Shown here: in pieces, positions 28,294 through 37,103 of the stretch
Position numbering within the stretch: the stretch's first letter is position 1
How the letters are laid out: each line of letters begins with the position of its first letter
DNA from: Glycocaulis abyssi
Lineage (GTDB): Bacteria; Pseudomonadota; Alphaproteobacteria; Caulobacterales; Maricaulaceae
DNA length: 64,000 nt
Assembly: GCF_041429775.1 (NCBI RefSeq)
Contig: NZ_CP163421.1
Coordinates: forward strand, 2,133,001-2,197,000
Direction of reading: 5' to 3'
The notes under the pieces: generated by a model
Told to the model about the DNA's origin: nothing
What the model saw: the letters and a program-made list of their open reading frames with translations, nothing else
The model's database searches: none
Made by a program: the position numbers and the translations under genes

Positions 28294-28998
28294 ATGACCC
28301 ATCCAAGCCTCGGTGACGAAATTTTCTCCGCTTACGCGTCCGGCGCCCTGTCCGGCCCGATGCGCCTGCTTGTCGAGACGCAAGGCGCTCTGGACCCGCA
28401 GATCGCGCAGCTGTGTGAGGACGCGGACCGTATCGGCGGCCTGCTTCTGGCAGACCTGCCCCCTGCGCCCTTGCGCGCCGGCGCCATGGACGACCTCTTC
28501 GCCATTCTCGACACAGAGGCCGCCGCCGTTGGTGAGGCGGGGCCGGTGCATGCCCTGAACAGCGATTCCGCCCACAAGGCGGCGAAACTCGCCAGCCAGT
28601 CGCTTGATGAGCTGATCGCCCTGCCCAACCCGGTGCGTGATCTCGCGCTGGAAGCGGGTGGCAGCTGGCAGTTTGCCGGCCCCGGCGTGCGGGTAATGGA
28701 ACTGATGCGCGAAGACGGGGCCAAGGCCGAGCTGATCCGGCTGGAGCCGGGTCACGGCGTGCCGCGCCACACCCATGACTGCAAGGAATTTACCCTGGTC
28801 CTGTGCGGCGCCTTCCATGACGGGCTCGCCCGCTATGGCAAGGGCGATCTGAGCGTGGCTGACCCGCAAATCGAGCACAAGCCGGTGGCAGTGGCAGGCG
28901 AGGTCTGCATTGCGCTCGCCGTCACCGATGGCCCGCTCGCCTTTACCGGCCCTCTGGGCTGGGTACAGCGCGCACTCGGCGGGATGACAGGATCTTAG
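28294..28998 (+). CDS. ChrR-type anti-sigma factor with degenerate zinc site
   Basis: 234 residues from ATG 28294. The C-terminal cupin retains its metal ligands H159, H161, E165 and H195 with the spacing seen in ChrR. The N-terminal anti-sigma domain aligns with ChrR (DEIFSAYASGAL), but the zinc ligands H-x3-C-x2-C are replaced by Q30, D34 and I37 in VETQGALDPQI. In R. sphaeroides ChrR this zinc is needed to bind and inhibit sigma-E. The protein may therefore bind its sigma factor differently or have lost inhibition. Unlike rpoE-chrR elsewhere, 98 bases separate it from the sigma gene. Confidence 0.85.
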   Translation: MTHPSLGDEIFSAYASGALSGPMRLLVETQGALDPQIAQLCEDADRIGGLLLADLPPAPLRAGAMDDLFAILDTEAAAVGEAGPVHALNSDSAHKAAKLASQSLDELIALPNPVRDLALEAGGSWQFAGPGVRVMELMREDGAKAELIRLEPGHGVPRHTHDCKEFTLVLCGAFHDGLARYGKGDLSVADPQIEHKPVAVAGEVCIALAVTDGPLAFTGPLGWVQRALGGMTGS

Positions 28999-29001
28999 TT
29001 C

Positions 29002-29130
29002 CGCAACGCATCCGCGTTGCGATCTTCCGCGAAAAGTCGCGGGCGCGCGTTCGCGCTCTTCGGACGGCGTTCCGCCGTCCGCAAGGCCGGCCTGCCGCCG
29101 GGCACTGCCTGTCCCCGGCTAGATCGGGGA
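29002..29130. repeat. array of five small perfect hairpins
   Basis: Five consecutive perfect stem-loops lie in the 237-base gap between chrR and ubiH: 29002-29021 (8-bp stem, 4-base loop), 29027-29042 (6/4), 29043-29056 (5/4), 29061-29081 (9/3) and 29112-29130 (6/7). No convincing T-tract follows, so simple termination is not the whole explanation. It could be a palindromic repeat element or a structured RNA. The rest of the gap holds no gene. Confidence 0.6.
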
Positions 29131-29235
29131 TTGCCCGCAGCGAAGCCCGGAGGGGCTGAGCATCAAAAAAGTAATACTGACCCTGCGGCATTTGCCCCGC
29201 TTCCCATGGCCGCCTGATCGGCTAGTCTCGCCGCC

Positions 29236-30504
29236 ATGACAGGCAAACTCCTCTTTGACGGCGATGTGGTGGTGTCCGGCGGCGGGCTGGCCGGGCTGAC
29301 CCTGGCGCTCGCCTTGCACCATGCAGGCGTAAAAGTGGCGGTTATCGACGCCCTTCCCCTGGATGCACAGGCCGATATCGCCTTTGACGGACGCGCTTCT
29401 GCGCTCGCCTACACCTCCTGGCGTATGCTCGAACAGATCGGCGTGTCCGCGCACCTGAAAGGCCAGGCCCAGCGCATTGAGGATATTCTGGTCGTGGACG
29501 GACGTCCGCTCGACGGGCTGAAACCCGGCGGCCCCGGCGTCGACAGCCTGCATTTCGACCGGCGCGAGATCCATCCGCGCGATGAGGGCGAACCGCTCGG
29601 ATACATGGTGGAAAACCGCCATACCCGCATCGCGGCAGCAAAATGTGCTGGCGAGACCGGCCTGCCGGTCTTTGCGCCACGCCGGGCGCTCTCCATGCAG
29701 GCGCAGCCCGGCCACGCCGAGCTGACACTTGATGGCGGCGATATGCTCCGGGCGAGCCTGATCGTGGCCTGTGATGGCAAGATGTCACGCCTGCGCGAGG
29801 GGGCCGGTATCCGCTCTCTTGGACGCCGGTACGGCCAGTCGGCCATCGTGCTGACCGTGGAGCATGAACTGCCCCATCAGGGCGTGGCCTATGAGTATTT
29901 CATGCCAGGCGGACCGTTTGCCATCCTGCCCCTGACTGGTAACCGCTCCAGCCTTGTCTGGACCGAGAAGGACGCGCCCGCGCGTGCCATTGCCGCGCTT
30001 GATGCGGGAGGCTTTCAGGAAGCGCTCGAGGCACGCTTTGGGGATTTTCTGGGCCGGGTGAAGCCAGCCAGCCAGGTGCATATCTATCCGCTGGGCCTGA
30101 TGCTGGCAGAGCGCTTTGCCGCAGAGCGTCTGGCGCTGGCGGGCGATGCCGCGCGCACCATCCACCCCATTGCCGGGCAGGGCTTCAATCTCGGCATTCG
30201 CGATGCGGCGGCGCTGTGCGAAGTGATCGTCGATGCCCTGCGCGCAGGGCTCGATCCGGGGTCTCAGGCTGTGCTGACCCGCTATGAGCGCTGGCGCAAG
30301 ACGGACTCAGCCGCGCTCGCGCTCGGCACTGACGCCTTCAACCTGCTCTTCTCCAACGATAATACGGCGCTGCGTCATGCGCGCGGGCTGGGCCTGTCCC
30401 TGACCAATGCCATTCCCGTGGCGCGCCGCTTCTTCATGCGCACGGCGGGCGGGGAGACGGGCGATCTGCCGCGCCTGCTCAAGGGTGAAGCTTTATCGCT
30501 CTGA
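29236..30504 (+). CDS. UbiH/UbiF/COQ6 family FAD-dependent hydroxylase
   Basis: 422 residues. The FAD-binding GGGLAGLTLALALHHAG lies near residue 15, the middle motif in LIVACDGKMSRLRE (DG motif), and the second FAD motif LAGDAARTIHPIAGQGFNLGIRDA near 295-318, characteristic of ubiquinone-biosynthesis monooxygenases. Likely introduces a ring hydroxyl in ubiquinone synthesis. Which of the C1, C5 or C6 positions cannot be told from sequence alone. Confidence 0.92.
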   Translation: MTGKLLFDGDVVVSGGGLAGLTLALALHHAGVKVAVIDALPLDAQADIAFDGRASALAYTSWRMLEQIGVSAHLKGQAQRIEDILVVDGRPLDGLKPGGPGVDSLHFDRREIHPRDEGEPLGYMVENRHTRIAAAKCAGETGLPVFAPRRALSMQAQPGHAELTLDGGDMLRASLIVACDGKMSRLREGAGIRSLGRRYGQSAIVLTVEHELPHQGVAYEYFMPGGPFAILPLTGNRSSLVWTEKDAPARAIAALDAGGFQEALEARFGDFLGRVKPASQVHIYPLGLMLAERFAAERLALAGDAARTIHPIAGQGFNLGIRDAAALCEVIVDALRAGLDPGSQAVLTRYERWRKTDSAALALGTDAFNLLFSNDNTALRHARGLGLSLTNAIPVARRFFMRTAGGETGDLPRLLKGEALSL

Positions 30505-30521
30505 CCACCCCCTGAAATGCA

Positions 30522-30554
30522 GAACGCCCCCCGGCGGGGGACCGGGAGGCGTTC
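30522..30554 (+). terminator. GC-rich hairpin after ubiH-type gene
   Basis: GAACGCC...GGCGTTC encloses an inner CCCCC-GGC-GGGGG stem, 18 bases past the hydroxylase stop. It has no T-tract, so it may be a weak terminator or an mRNA-stabilising 3' structure. It lies between convergent genes. Confidence 0.4.
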
Positions 30555-30611
30555 CAGTGAAGCGTGCCGTCCGGGGGGAGGGACTGACTGACACGCTTTT
30601 CGTTGCGCGTG

Positions 30612-30869
30612 CTAGTGCACGCTAACCGGGGCCGCACCATGCCAGCGCGCGGCGGCAAAAGCCGCATCGCGGTCGGCAAACAGGCCGACACGGCGCCCGT
30701 CTTCATCATGGATAGCGTATAATTGCTGATCGGGTTCCAGCGTCACGCCATCAATTTCAATCGCGCCGCCCGGCATCACCTGCTCGAACACGTCTGCAGC
30801 GGCAATCTCGCGCACATAAACGGTCGCAGGCACACCGGTTTCGCTTTGTTCAAACTCTTCAGGAGCCAT
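30612..30869 (-). CDS. DUF1150 family protein
   Basis: 85 residues from ATG 30869, preceded by GAGGAGG; the longer ORF start at 30932 is less likely. The YVREI segment, the ending LYAIHDEDGRRVGLFADRD and the C-terminal AAARWHGAAPVSVH match the DUF1150 proteins found across alphaproteobacteria, often near small heat-shock genes. Function unknown. Confidence 0.8.
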   Translation of the reverse strand: MAPEEFEQSETGVPATVYVREIAAADVFEQVMPGGAIEIDGVTLEPDQQLYAIHDEDGRRVGLFADRDAAFAAARWHGAAPVSVH

Positions 30870-30961
30870 GTTGCGGACCTCCTCTTCAACGCCCTCGAGA
30901 ACAGAAATGGGGGGCGGGAAGCGCCGGTTCAAGGGGATGGGTTGCAGTGCGCCTTGCCCAT

Positions 30962-30993
30962 GAAAAAGCCCCGCCAGCTTTCGCCAGCGGGGC
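30962..30993 (-). terminator. Rho-independent terminator of the LVIVD gene
   Basis: Read on the minus strand, GGCCCCGCTGGCG-AAAG-CTGGCGGGGC is followed by TTTTTC. It sits 25 bases beyond the stop of the LVIVD gene at 31018. Confidence 0.85.
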
Positions 30994-31017
30994 CAGTTCA
31001 GTCGATGAGCGGCAGAG

Positions 31018-32853
31018 CTAGCCCGCTACGCGGGTGAACAGGGCCGCCAGCTCGGCCAGGCGCGCGGCATCGCGTCCCTCGGCCTCGGCAGCGGCGTTGT
31101 TCAGGAGCCGGATCGAGCCGACAAGCCCGCGCGCATTGCGCTCAGGGTTGGCCTCCCAGCGCGTGATGGCATCGCCGACACGTGTGGCCAGCCCCGCATC
31201 AATGGCCTCATTGCGTTGCAGCTGGATGAGGTAGGACCGCGCCACATCCGGCGTGTCTTCCCACACGATACGCGTCTGGGTCTGCGGGTTCACTTCACGC
31301 TCGATCACCGCCTCGGCGGCGGCCAGCTCCGCCTCGGAGAGATGCTCGTTTGCCTCAAGGCGCAACACATCCAGTCCGCGCGCGATCTCGCTGGCGTAGA
31401 TGCGGCCATTATACCAGTAGGACGACCAGTAACCGGCCACGATCAGATTGTCCGGGTCCACCGGACCGCGGTCGAAATAGGCGATCTCGAATGGGTTTTG
31501 CGGATCGGTGAAATCCATCACCGAGATGCCGCCCTGATACCAGGACTGCACCATGATATCCCGGCCCGGCACCGGCACCAGCGAGCCATTATGCGCGACG
31601 CAGTTCTCGCTGGCGCCTTGCGTGGAGGGCAGCTTGTAGAAACTCTGCCCGCGCAGCACATTGCCCTCGACCGTGGCAATCAGGTTGGCGCCCCAATTAG
31701 CCGGGTCTTCGGTGCGGCAGCGCGCCGCTGTGCCGCCGCCCCATTCATCCGTGAAGACAACGACATCGCCCGCATTGTTGAAGGTCGCCGAGTGCCAGTA
31801 GGCCATGTCCGGGTCGAAAAGCTCGGCTATGCGCGACGGATTGGCCGGGTCGGTGATGTCCAGCAATATGCCGTTACCGCTGCACGCGCCGCCGGCAATG
31901 CCCAGCTCGGGATAGACCGTGATGTCATGGCAGTGATTGGTCTGGGCTGTGCGCTGGCTGGCAATGCCCAGCTGGCCGCCCTGCCAGAGGCCGGCAATCT
32001 CGCCGGTTTCACGGTCGGCAAAAATGCGCGGGCTGTCGATCAGCTCGGCCGTTTCCGGCGCATCGAGCGGCACGCGGATAATGTCGATGGAATAGAGCGA
32101 GGTTTCCGGGTTCTCGCCCGGCTGCCCGTCAGAGCAGAACTCCAGCTCATCGCCGGAGCGCACAGGCTGGGTGCCTGAATTGTAGACATAAAGGATGTTC
32201 TCATCGTTCGGATCGGGCAGCAGGGTATGCGTGTGCGAGCCGCGGCAGGTCTGCACGGCAGCGATCTGGCGCGGCGCGGTGATGTCGGAAATGTCAAAAA
32301 CGCGGATGCCGCGGAAACGGTCCGGATTGACCTCACCTTCAGCGGCCTCAGAGCCGCAATCGAGCCGCGCCCGGTTATGCTCCACCGACAGGAAGAGCAG
32401 ATCGCCATAGACCGACACATCGCCCTGACCGCCCGGACACACGACCGCCGTCACCAGCTCAGGCGCATCCCCGGCCACGTTATAGATCAGGAAGCCGTGA
32501 TAATTGCCCATGATGACGTGATCGCCCTGGAAGGCAAAGTCTGTATTGGCCAGAGCCAGCGGCGTGAAGGCAGGCGGAGTGGCTTCCTCACCGCGCTCCT
32601 CGGCTTCACGCGCTGCCTGCATCGCGGCCATGAACTGCGCGGGCGCAAACAGGGCGCGCTCGTCAAAGAAGGCGTCGATGGGCGGAACATTATGCTCCAG
32701 CACCATGTTCCAGCTGGCGCTTTCCGCATCGAAAAGCCCGCCTGCCAGATGGGAGCGTTCATCCTCGCCCACCGTGTTCACCTGGGCCTGCGCCGTACCG
32801 AGAGCGAGCGACAGGACACCAAGCGCGGCAGTGCATCTCAGCAAGTGTTTCAT
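31018..32853 (-). CDS. secreted LVIVD-repeat (beta-propeller) protein
   Basis: 611 residues with a signal peptide cleaved near AQA (residue 24). Repeated strands of the type GIRVFDISDITAPRQIA, GILLDITDPANPSRIA and GISVMDFTDPQNPFEIA are LVIVD repeats, which form a beta-propeller. Several cysteines suggest disulfides, consistent with periplasmic or surface location. The C-terminal 100 residues are helical. The DUF305 gene lies directly upstream on the same strand, a pairing consistent with one operon. Function unknown. Confidence 0.85.
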   Translation of the reverse strand: MKHLLRCTAALGVLSLALGTAQAQVNTVGEDERSHLAGGLFDAESASWNMVLEHNVPPIDAFFDERALFAPAQFMAAMQAAREAEERGEEATPPAFTPLALANTDFAFQGDHVIMGNYHGFLIYNVAGDAPELVTAVVCPGGQGDVSVYGDLLFLSVEHNRARLDCGSEAAEGEVNPDRFRGIRVFDISDITAPRQIAAVQTCRGSHTHTLLPDPNDENILYVYNSGTQPVRSGDELEFCSDGQPGENPETSLYSIDIIRVPLDAPETAELIDSPRIFADRETGEIAGLWQGGQLGIASQRTAQTNHCHDITVYPELGIAGGACSGNGILLDITDPANPSRIAELFDPDMAYWHSATFNNAGDVVVFTDEWGGGTAARCRTEDPANWGANLIATVEGNVLRGQSFYKLPSTQGASENCVAHNGSLVPVPGRDIMVQSWYQGGISVMDFTDPQNPFEIAYFDRGPVDPDNLIVAGYWSSYWYNGRIYASEIARGLDVLRLEANEHLSEAELAAAEAVIEREVNPQTQTRIVWEDTPDVARSYLIQLQRNEAIDAGLATRVGDAITRWEANPERNARGLVGSIRLLNNAAAEAEGRDAARLAELAALFTRVAG

Positions 32854-32891
32854 CGTGAAGTTTCCCCGATTTGCGCAAGCTTTCCTTGCGT

Positions 32892-33614
32892 CTAGTGATG
32901 GTGATGATGGTGGTGGCCGTGCGGCTCTGCCTCGTGCTCTTCAGCGGGCGGCAGATCACGCAGCAGGTTCTGCATGCGCAGGATTTCGGCCATCTGGTCG
33001 GCGACGATATGGCCGGTGAAGTCCGACATGATGATGTCCTCGGCGGCGCCTGGATGTTCCAGCAGCTCGTCGACCATGATGAGCGCGCCCTCATGGTGAT
33101 GGATCATGCCCTCCAGGAAGAGCCGGTCAAAATCCGCCCCGTCTGCAGCAGCCAGCGCGCGCATCTGATTGACCGACAGCATGCCGGTCATCAGCGGGAT
33201 ATCATCAGGATCATAAGAGGCGTGGTGGGCGTGGTGGTGGTCATGCCCGCCAGCCCCGTGATGCTCGTGCAGATCATCGGCTTCCAGCGCCTCGCCGCGC
33301 CGCATCAGCCAGTCGCGCATCAGGGCAATCTCATCATCCTGCGAGCGCGCAATGCGCCCGCCTATGGCGATGATGGACGGGTTGGACGTGCGCCCCTCGA
33401 TCAGCGCGACCATGTCCACCGCCTGCTGGTGATGGACGATCATGTGCTGCATGAAGCGCGTATCGGCGGCTGTGTGACGGGTCTGGCTGAGCGCGCGCGA
33501 ACGTTCCACGCTGATCTCGCGCGTCGGCTCTCCGGGCGCGCCGGGCTGCAATATGGGCGGACCATCCGCCGCAACGGCCATCGCCAGTGCCAGTAAGGTG
33601 CTGACAGCTATCAA
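32892..33614 (-). CDS. DUF305 family protein with histidine-rich regions
   Basis: 240 residues with an N-terminal signal peptide. Two DUF305-type helical units each carry the metal-binding-like HMIVHHQQAVDM (about 57-68) and GMIHHHEGALIM (about 170-181) motifs. Between them is an HDHHHAHH stretch, and the protein ends in seven consecutive histidines. DUF305 proteins are ferritin-like exported proteins often linked to metal handling. The histidine tails suggest binding of Cu, Zn or Ni; this is inference. Confidence 0.85.
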   Translation of the reverse strand: MIAVSTLLALAMAVAADGPPILQPGAPGEPTREISVERSRALSQTRHTAADTRFMQHMIVHHQQAVDMVALIEGRTSNPSIIAIGGRIARSQDDEIALMRDWLMRRGEALEADDLHEHHGAGGHDHHHAHHASYDPDDIPLMTGMLSVNQMRALAAADGADFDRLFLEGMIHHHEGALIMVDELLEHPGAAEDIIMSDFTGHIVADQMAEILRMQNLLRDLPPAEEHEAEPHGHHHHHHH

Positions 33615-33715
33615 TTAATTCCCCGGGTTCTTGTGACCATTGGCCTGAACCCTAGCCTCAGGCAGGCCGGGGGCAAGTCGCAAACGCGTGATCGGGTGCG
33701 ATTGGCCAGTGCTGC

Positions 33716-34723
33716 TCAGCGTTCCAGCACATCTCGCACCCACGGCCCGTAGGGCGAACCGCCCAGCATGGCCAGCTGGGTCTCGCGGCTGACCTCGTTG
33801 ATGCCCAGCTGGGGCCGGGCATCGGGGTGCAGGGCCACGCGCAGGGGCCGCGTTCCGCCAGGGCTGGCAATCAGCTGCGCAATGGCATCGGGTATATCCA
33901 TCGGGTCGGTGCTGCCGCCCCCGCCGCCTGCGCCCATGCCCGCGATCAGTTCTGGATAGGCCGCCAGCCGCTCCTCCGGCGTGCGCTCCAGCAGCGCAGC
34001 TGTAAGGGTGCTGGCATTATTCCAGATCTGCGTCGGGTAACCGCCCGGCTGGATGATGGTCACATCGATGCCATGGGGCACCAGCTCATAGGCCATCGCC
34101 TCGCTCATGGCTTCCAGCGCGAACTTGACCGGCGAATAATGCCCCAGACCCGGCACGATCACCCGGCCGAGCTGTGAGGATATCTGCACGATCAGGCCGC
34201 TGCCCGCCGCGCGCATCGCCGGCAGCACGGCCCGTGCCATGCGGTGAGGGCCGAACGTATTGGTCTCGAAAATGAGGCGCGTCGCCTCCATGTCCTGCAG
34301 CTCTATCGGACCGGCAAGCGCGATCCCGGCATTATTGACCAGCACATCGAGCGTGCCGCCGGTCGCCTCGAGCACTTCGGCCACGCCGTTCGCCACACTC
34401 TCATCAGAGGTGACATCAATCTCCACCACCTCAATGGCAAGACCCTCGGCCTCTGCCAGAGCGATCAGCTCATCCGCTTCGGCGCGGGGCAGATTGCGCA
34501 TCGAGGCAAACACCCGCGCGCCAAGGCGGGCATAATGCTCGGCGCCAAGCCGCCCGAAGCCCGACGATGATCCCGTAATGAGGATGGTCTTGCCCGCAAG
34601 GAACGGTTCGGAGCGCAGCGCCTTGCCGAGTGCCGGAGAAGCTGCTGCCACCGCACTGATCGCCCCTGCCGCCGCTGCCGTGCCGCCCAGCAAACCCCGG
34701 CGGCTGATACCGTGTCTGGCCAT
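33716..34723 (-). CDS. Tat-exported short-chain dehydrogenase/reductase
   Basis: 335 residues. The N-terminus carries a twin-arginine signal (SRRGLLG at 7-13, then a hydrophobic stretch ending near ALG). The SDR core follows: cofactor loop TGSSSGFG (about 50-57), VNNAGIALAGP, and the catalytic Tyr-x3-Lys in YSPVKFALE with the upstream Ser of ISSQLGR. SDRs are normally cytoplasmic and use diffusible NAD(P), so a Tat signal is unusual and suggests export with bound cofactor. Substrate unknown. Confidence 0.85.
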   Translation of the reverse strand: MARHGISRRGLLGGTAAAAGAISAVAAASPALGKALRSEPFLAGKTILITGSSSGFGRLGAEHYARLGARVFASMRNLPRAEADELIALAEAEGLAIEVVEIDVTSDESVANGVAEVLEATGGTLDVLVNNAGIALAGPIELQDMEATRLIFETNTFGPHRMARAVLPAMRAAGSGLIVQISSQLGRVIVPGLGHYSPVKFALEAMSEAMAYELVPHGIDVTIIQPGGYPTQIWNNASTLTAALLERTPEERLAAYPELIAGMGAGGGGGSTDPMDIPDAIAQLIASPGGTRPLRVALHPDARPQLGINEVSRETQLAMLGGSPYGPWVRDVLER

Positions 34724-34804
34724 GTCCCACTCCCTTCATTGATCGCTCGGCAGCGAGGATAGGCAAAACCGGCGCGAAGACAAACGGATCGGGAAAAGCC
34801 GGAA

Positions 34805-34840
34805 AACAAAAACCCCGCCTGCATCGCGCAGACGGGGTTC
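34805..34840 (-). terminator. Rho-independent terminator downstream of tRNA-Ala
   Basis: On the minus strand CCCCGTCTGC-GCGAT-GCAGGCGGGG is followed by TTTTTGTTTT. It begins about 12 bases past the tRNA 3' end. Confidence 0.9.
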
Positions 34841-34849
34841 TCAGTGTGA

Positions 34850-34925
<76 letters not shown>

Positions 34926-35043
34926 GGTATTCATCTGGCAGCGGGTTGGGGCCCGCCGGATTTGGAGCGCGGAAACTAGTCAGCTTGCGCGCGCCGATCA
35001 AGTGGCAAACGCAATCGCCACCCCGGTGTCCTGCAGCACCCGC

Positions 35044-35550
35044 TTACGGGGTATCATCATCCTCGTCTTCGACGCCGATATCGGCGTCGAAATCGTCTTC
35101 ATCCTCATCCAGCAGAATGCCGTCATCCTCGTCTTCGTCGTCGAGATCAGCCTCTTCGTCGGAGAACCCGTCCAGATCGTCGTCGACCGGGGCCTTCTTG
35201 CCCTTTACCGGAGCAACATCGTCGTCCTCGTCCTCATCATCACCCAGATCGATGGGCTCTTCGTCGAGTTCGGGCGCGTCATCGTCCGCGTCGTCGTCCT
35301 CATCATCGCTCTCGGCGGCGTCGTCAGCCGTTCCCAGCTCCTCATCGTCCTCCAGCCCTTCTTCTTCCTTCTCCTCCTCGACCTTGGGCTTGGGCGCCTT
35401 GCGGGCCGGTTTCATCACGGCCTCTGCAAAGTAAGAGACCGGATATTCCTTGCCGGTGAACGGCGAGACAATCGGGTCTTTGCCAAGGTCATAGAATTTC
35501 TTGCCGGTTTCCGGGCAGATTCGCTTGACGCCAAGGTCTGGTTTGGGCAC
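35044..35550 (-). CDS. TIGR02300 (FYDLN acid) family protein
   Basis: 168 residues. The conserved N-terminus reads LGVKRICPETGKKFYDLGKD followed by PIVSPFTG, which defines the family (FYDLG here instead of FYDLN). From about residue 60 to the end it is an extremely acidic Asp/Glu tail, interrupted by a short basic segment PVKGKKAP. The family is alphaproteobacterial with no known function. Divergent from aroA with 115 bases between starts. Confidence 0.9.
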   Translation of the reverse strand: MPKPDLGVKRICPETGKKFYDLGKDPIVSPFTGKEYPVSYFAEAVMKPARKAPKPKVEEEKEEEGLEDDEELGTADDAAESDDEDDDADDDAPELDEEPIDLGDDEDEDDDVAPVKGKKAPVDDDLDGFSDEEADLDDEDEDDGILLDEDEDDFDADIGVEDEDDDTP

Positions 35551-35665
35551 GGGACTTGATCCTTCAGCGCTGGATTGGTCTTTGAGGCGGCGCGCCTGTT
35601 GCCACGTCTACGCCGCGCTGTCAAAACCCGATTTTCAGCCCGTTACAAGCCCGAAAGTCAAACCC

Positions 35666-37018
35666 ATGGTTTCCAACGGTAAAGCCGCCCTGCACTTGGC
35701 TGCATCCGGTCCGCGCACGGCGCGCCAGGGCAGCTCTATCGAGGGCCGGCGCGCCGCCTCGCCGGACAAGTCCATCTCGCACCGGGCCATCATGCTGGCG
35801 GGCATGGCGCAAGGCATGAGCCGTATCGAGGGCCTTCTGGAAAGCGCGGACGTGCTGGCAACCGCCGGGGCCGTGCGAGCGCTGGGGGCCGGTGTGGAAC
35901 GCACCGGGGACGGGCACTGGCAGGTAACAGGCGCGCCGCAATGGCGCTCCCCTGACGGCGATCTCGACCTTGGCAATTCCGGCACCGGCGTGCGCCTGCT
36001 GATGGGCGCGGCGGCGCGCTTTGACCTGACGGCCCGCTTTACCGGCGATGAGAGCCTGTCTTCCCGGCCCATGGAGAGGGTATTGGCGCCCTTGCGCCTG
36101 ATGGGCGTCACCACCAGCGCAGCCAGCGGCGGTCGCCTGCCGGTCACGCTTACCGGCTCTGCCCGGCTCAACGCGATCACCTACACCCCGCCCGTCGCGT
36201 CTGCGCAGGTAAAAAGCGCCATATTGCTGGCGGGACTTGGGGCGATGGGCGAGACGGTGGTGATCGAGCCGGAAGCCACACGCGCTCATACCGAGACACT
36301 GGCGCCGCTGTTCGGTGCGGATATGTCCATGGAACGAGACGGGCCGGGCCTGGTCGCGCGCGTACGCGGCGGCAAGGCGCTGCACAGCGCCAATGTGCAT
36401 GTGCCGGGCGATCCCTCCTCTGCCGCCTTCCCGCTGGCAGCCGGGCTGGTGGCTGGCACCGGCCCGGTCAGTGTGACGGGCGTGATGACCAATCCCGCAC
36501 GCTTCGGGCTCTACGAGGTGCTAAAGATGATGGGCGCGGACATGACCATTACGCCTGCTGGCACCCGCGCGGGCGAGGCACTGGCGGACATCGTCGTGCG
36601 GCCGGGCAGGCTGAAAGGCGTCGAGGTGCCGCCCGAAATCGCGCCCTCCATGATTGATGAATACCCGATCCTGTCGGTCATCGCGGCCTTTGCCGAGGGC
36701 GTGACACATATGACGGGCCTTGCCGAGCTGCGCGCCAAGGAAAGCGACCGGCTGGCGGCCTCTGCCGCGCTGCTGGCCGCCAATGGGGTGAAGGTGGAGC
36801 TGGGAGAGGACAGCCTGACGGTTCATGGGCTTGGCCCCGGCGGCGTGCCGGGCGGTGGCCTCGTCAAGACGCTGCACGATCACCGCCTCGCCATGGCGGG
36901 GCTGGTGCTGGGCCTTGGCGCGAAAGAGCCGGTGACAGTCGATGATGTCGCCATGATCGCCACCTCCTATCCCGGCTTTTTTGATGACATGGCCGCGCTG
37001 GGCGCGGACATCGCCTGA
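35666..37018 (+). CDS. aroA: 3-phosphoshikimate 1-carboxyvinyltransferase (EPSP synthase)
   Basis: 450 residues from ATG 35666; the upstream in-frame extension overlaps the divergent gene and is rejected. [10 protein letters not shown] (32-41) holds the catalytic Lys35. [13 protein letters not shown] and [16 protein letters not shown] are substrate-binding segments, and a C-terminal ESDRLAA...[12 protein letters not shown] is present. The spacing resembles the CP4-like class II branch. It condenses shikimate-3-phosphate with PEP. Followed 85 bases later by trpB. Confidence 0.95.
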   Translation: MVSNGKAALHLAASGPRTARQGSSIEGRRAASPDKSISHRAIMLAGMAQGMSRIEGLLESADVLATAGAVRALGAGVERTGDGHWQVTGAPQWRSPDGDLDLGNSGTGVRLLMGAAARFDLTARFTGDESLSSRPMERVLAPLRLMGVTTSAASGGRLPVTLTGSARLNAITYTPPVASAQVKSAILLAGLGAMGETVVIEPEATRAHTETLAPLFGADMSMERDGPGLVARVRGGKALHSANVHVPGDPSSAAFPLAAGLVAGTGPVSVTGVMTNPARFGLYEVLKMMGADMTITPAGTRAGEALADIVVRPGRLKGVEVPPEIAPSMIDEYPILSVIAAFAEGVTHMTGLAELRAKESDRLAASAALLAANGVKVELGEDSLTVHGLGPGGVPGGGLVKTLHDHRLAMAGLVLGLGAKEPVTVDDVAMIATSYPGFFDDMAALGADIA

Positions 37019-37103
37019 ACAGGGCCACGCACCTGCGTGCTTCCCTCATCTGCCCGCACGCTCTAGATCAGACCTCCTACCTTCCCAGCCCGCGAATATT
37101 CCC

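Noticed and set aside
35044-35434. Serine-rich plus-strand ORF near 35000
   Set aside because: The Ser run is the complement of the Asp/Glu-rich tail of the FYDLN protein.
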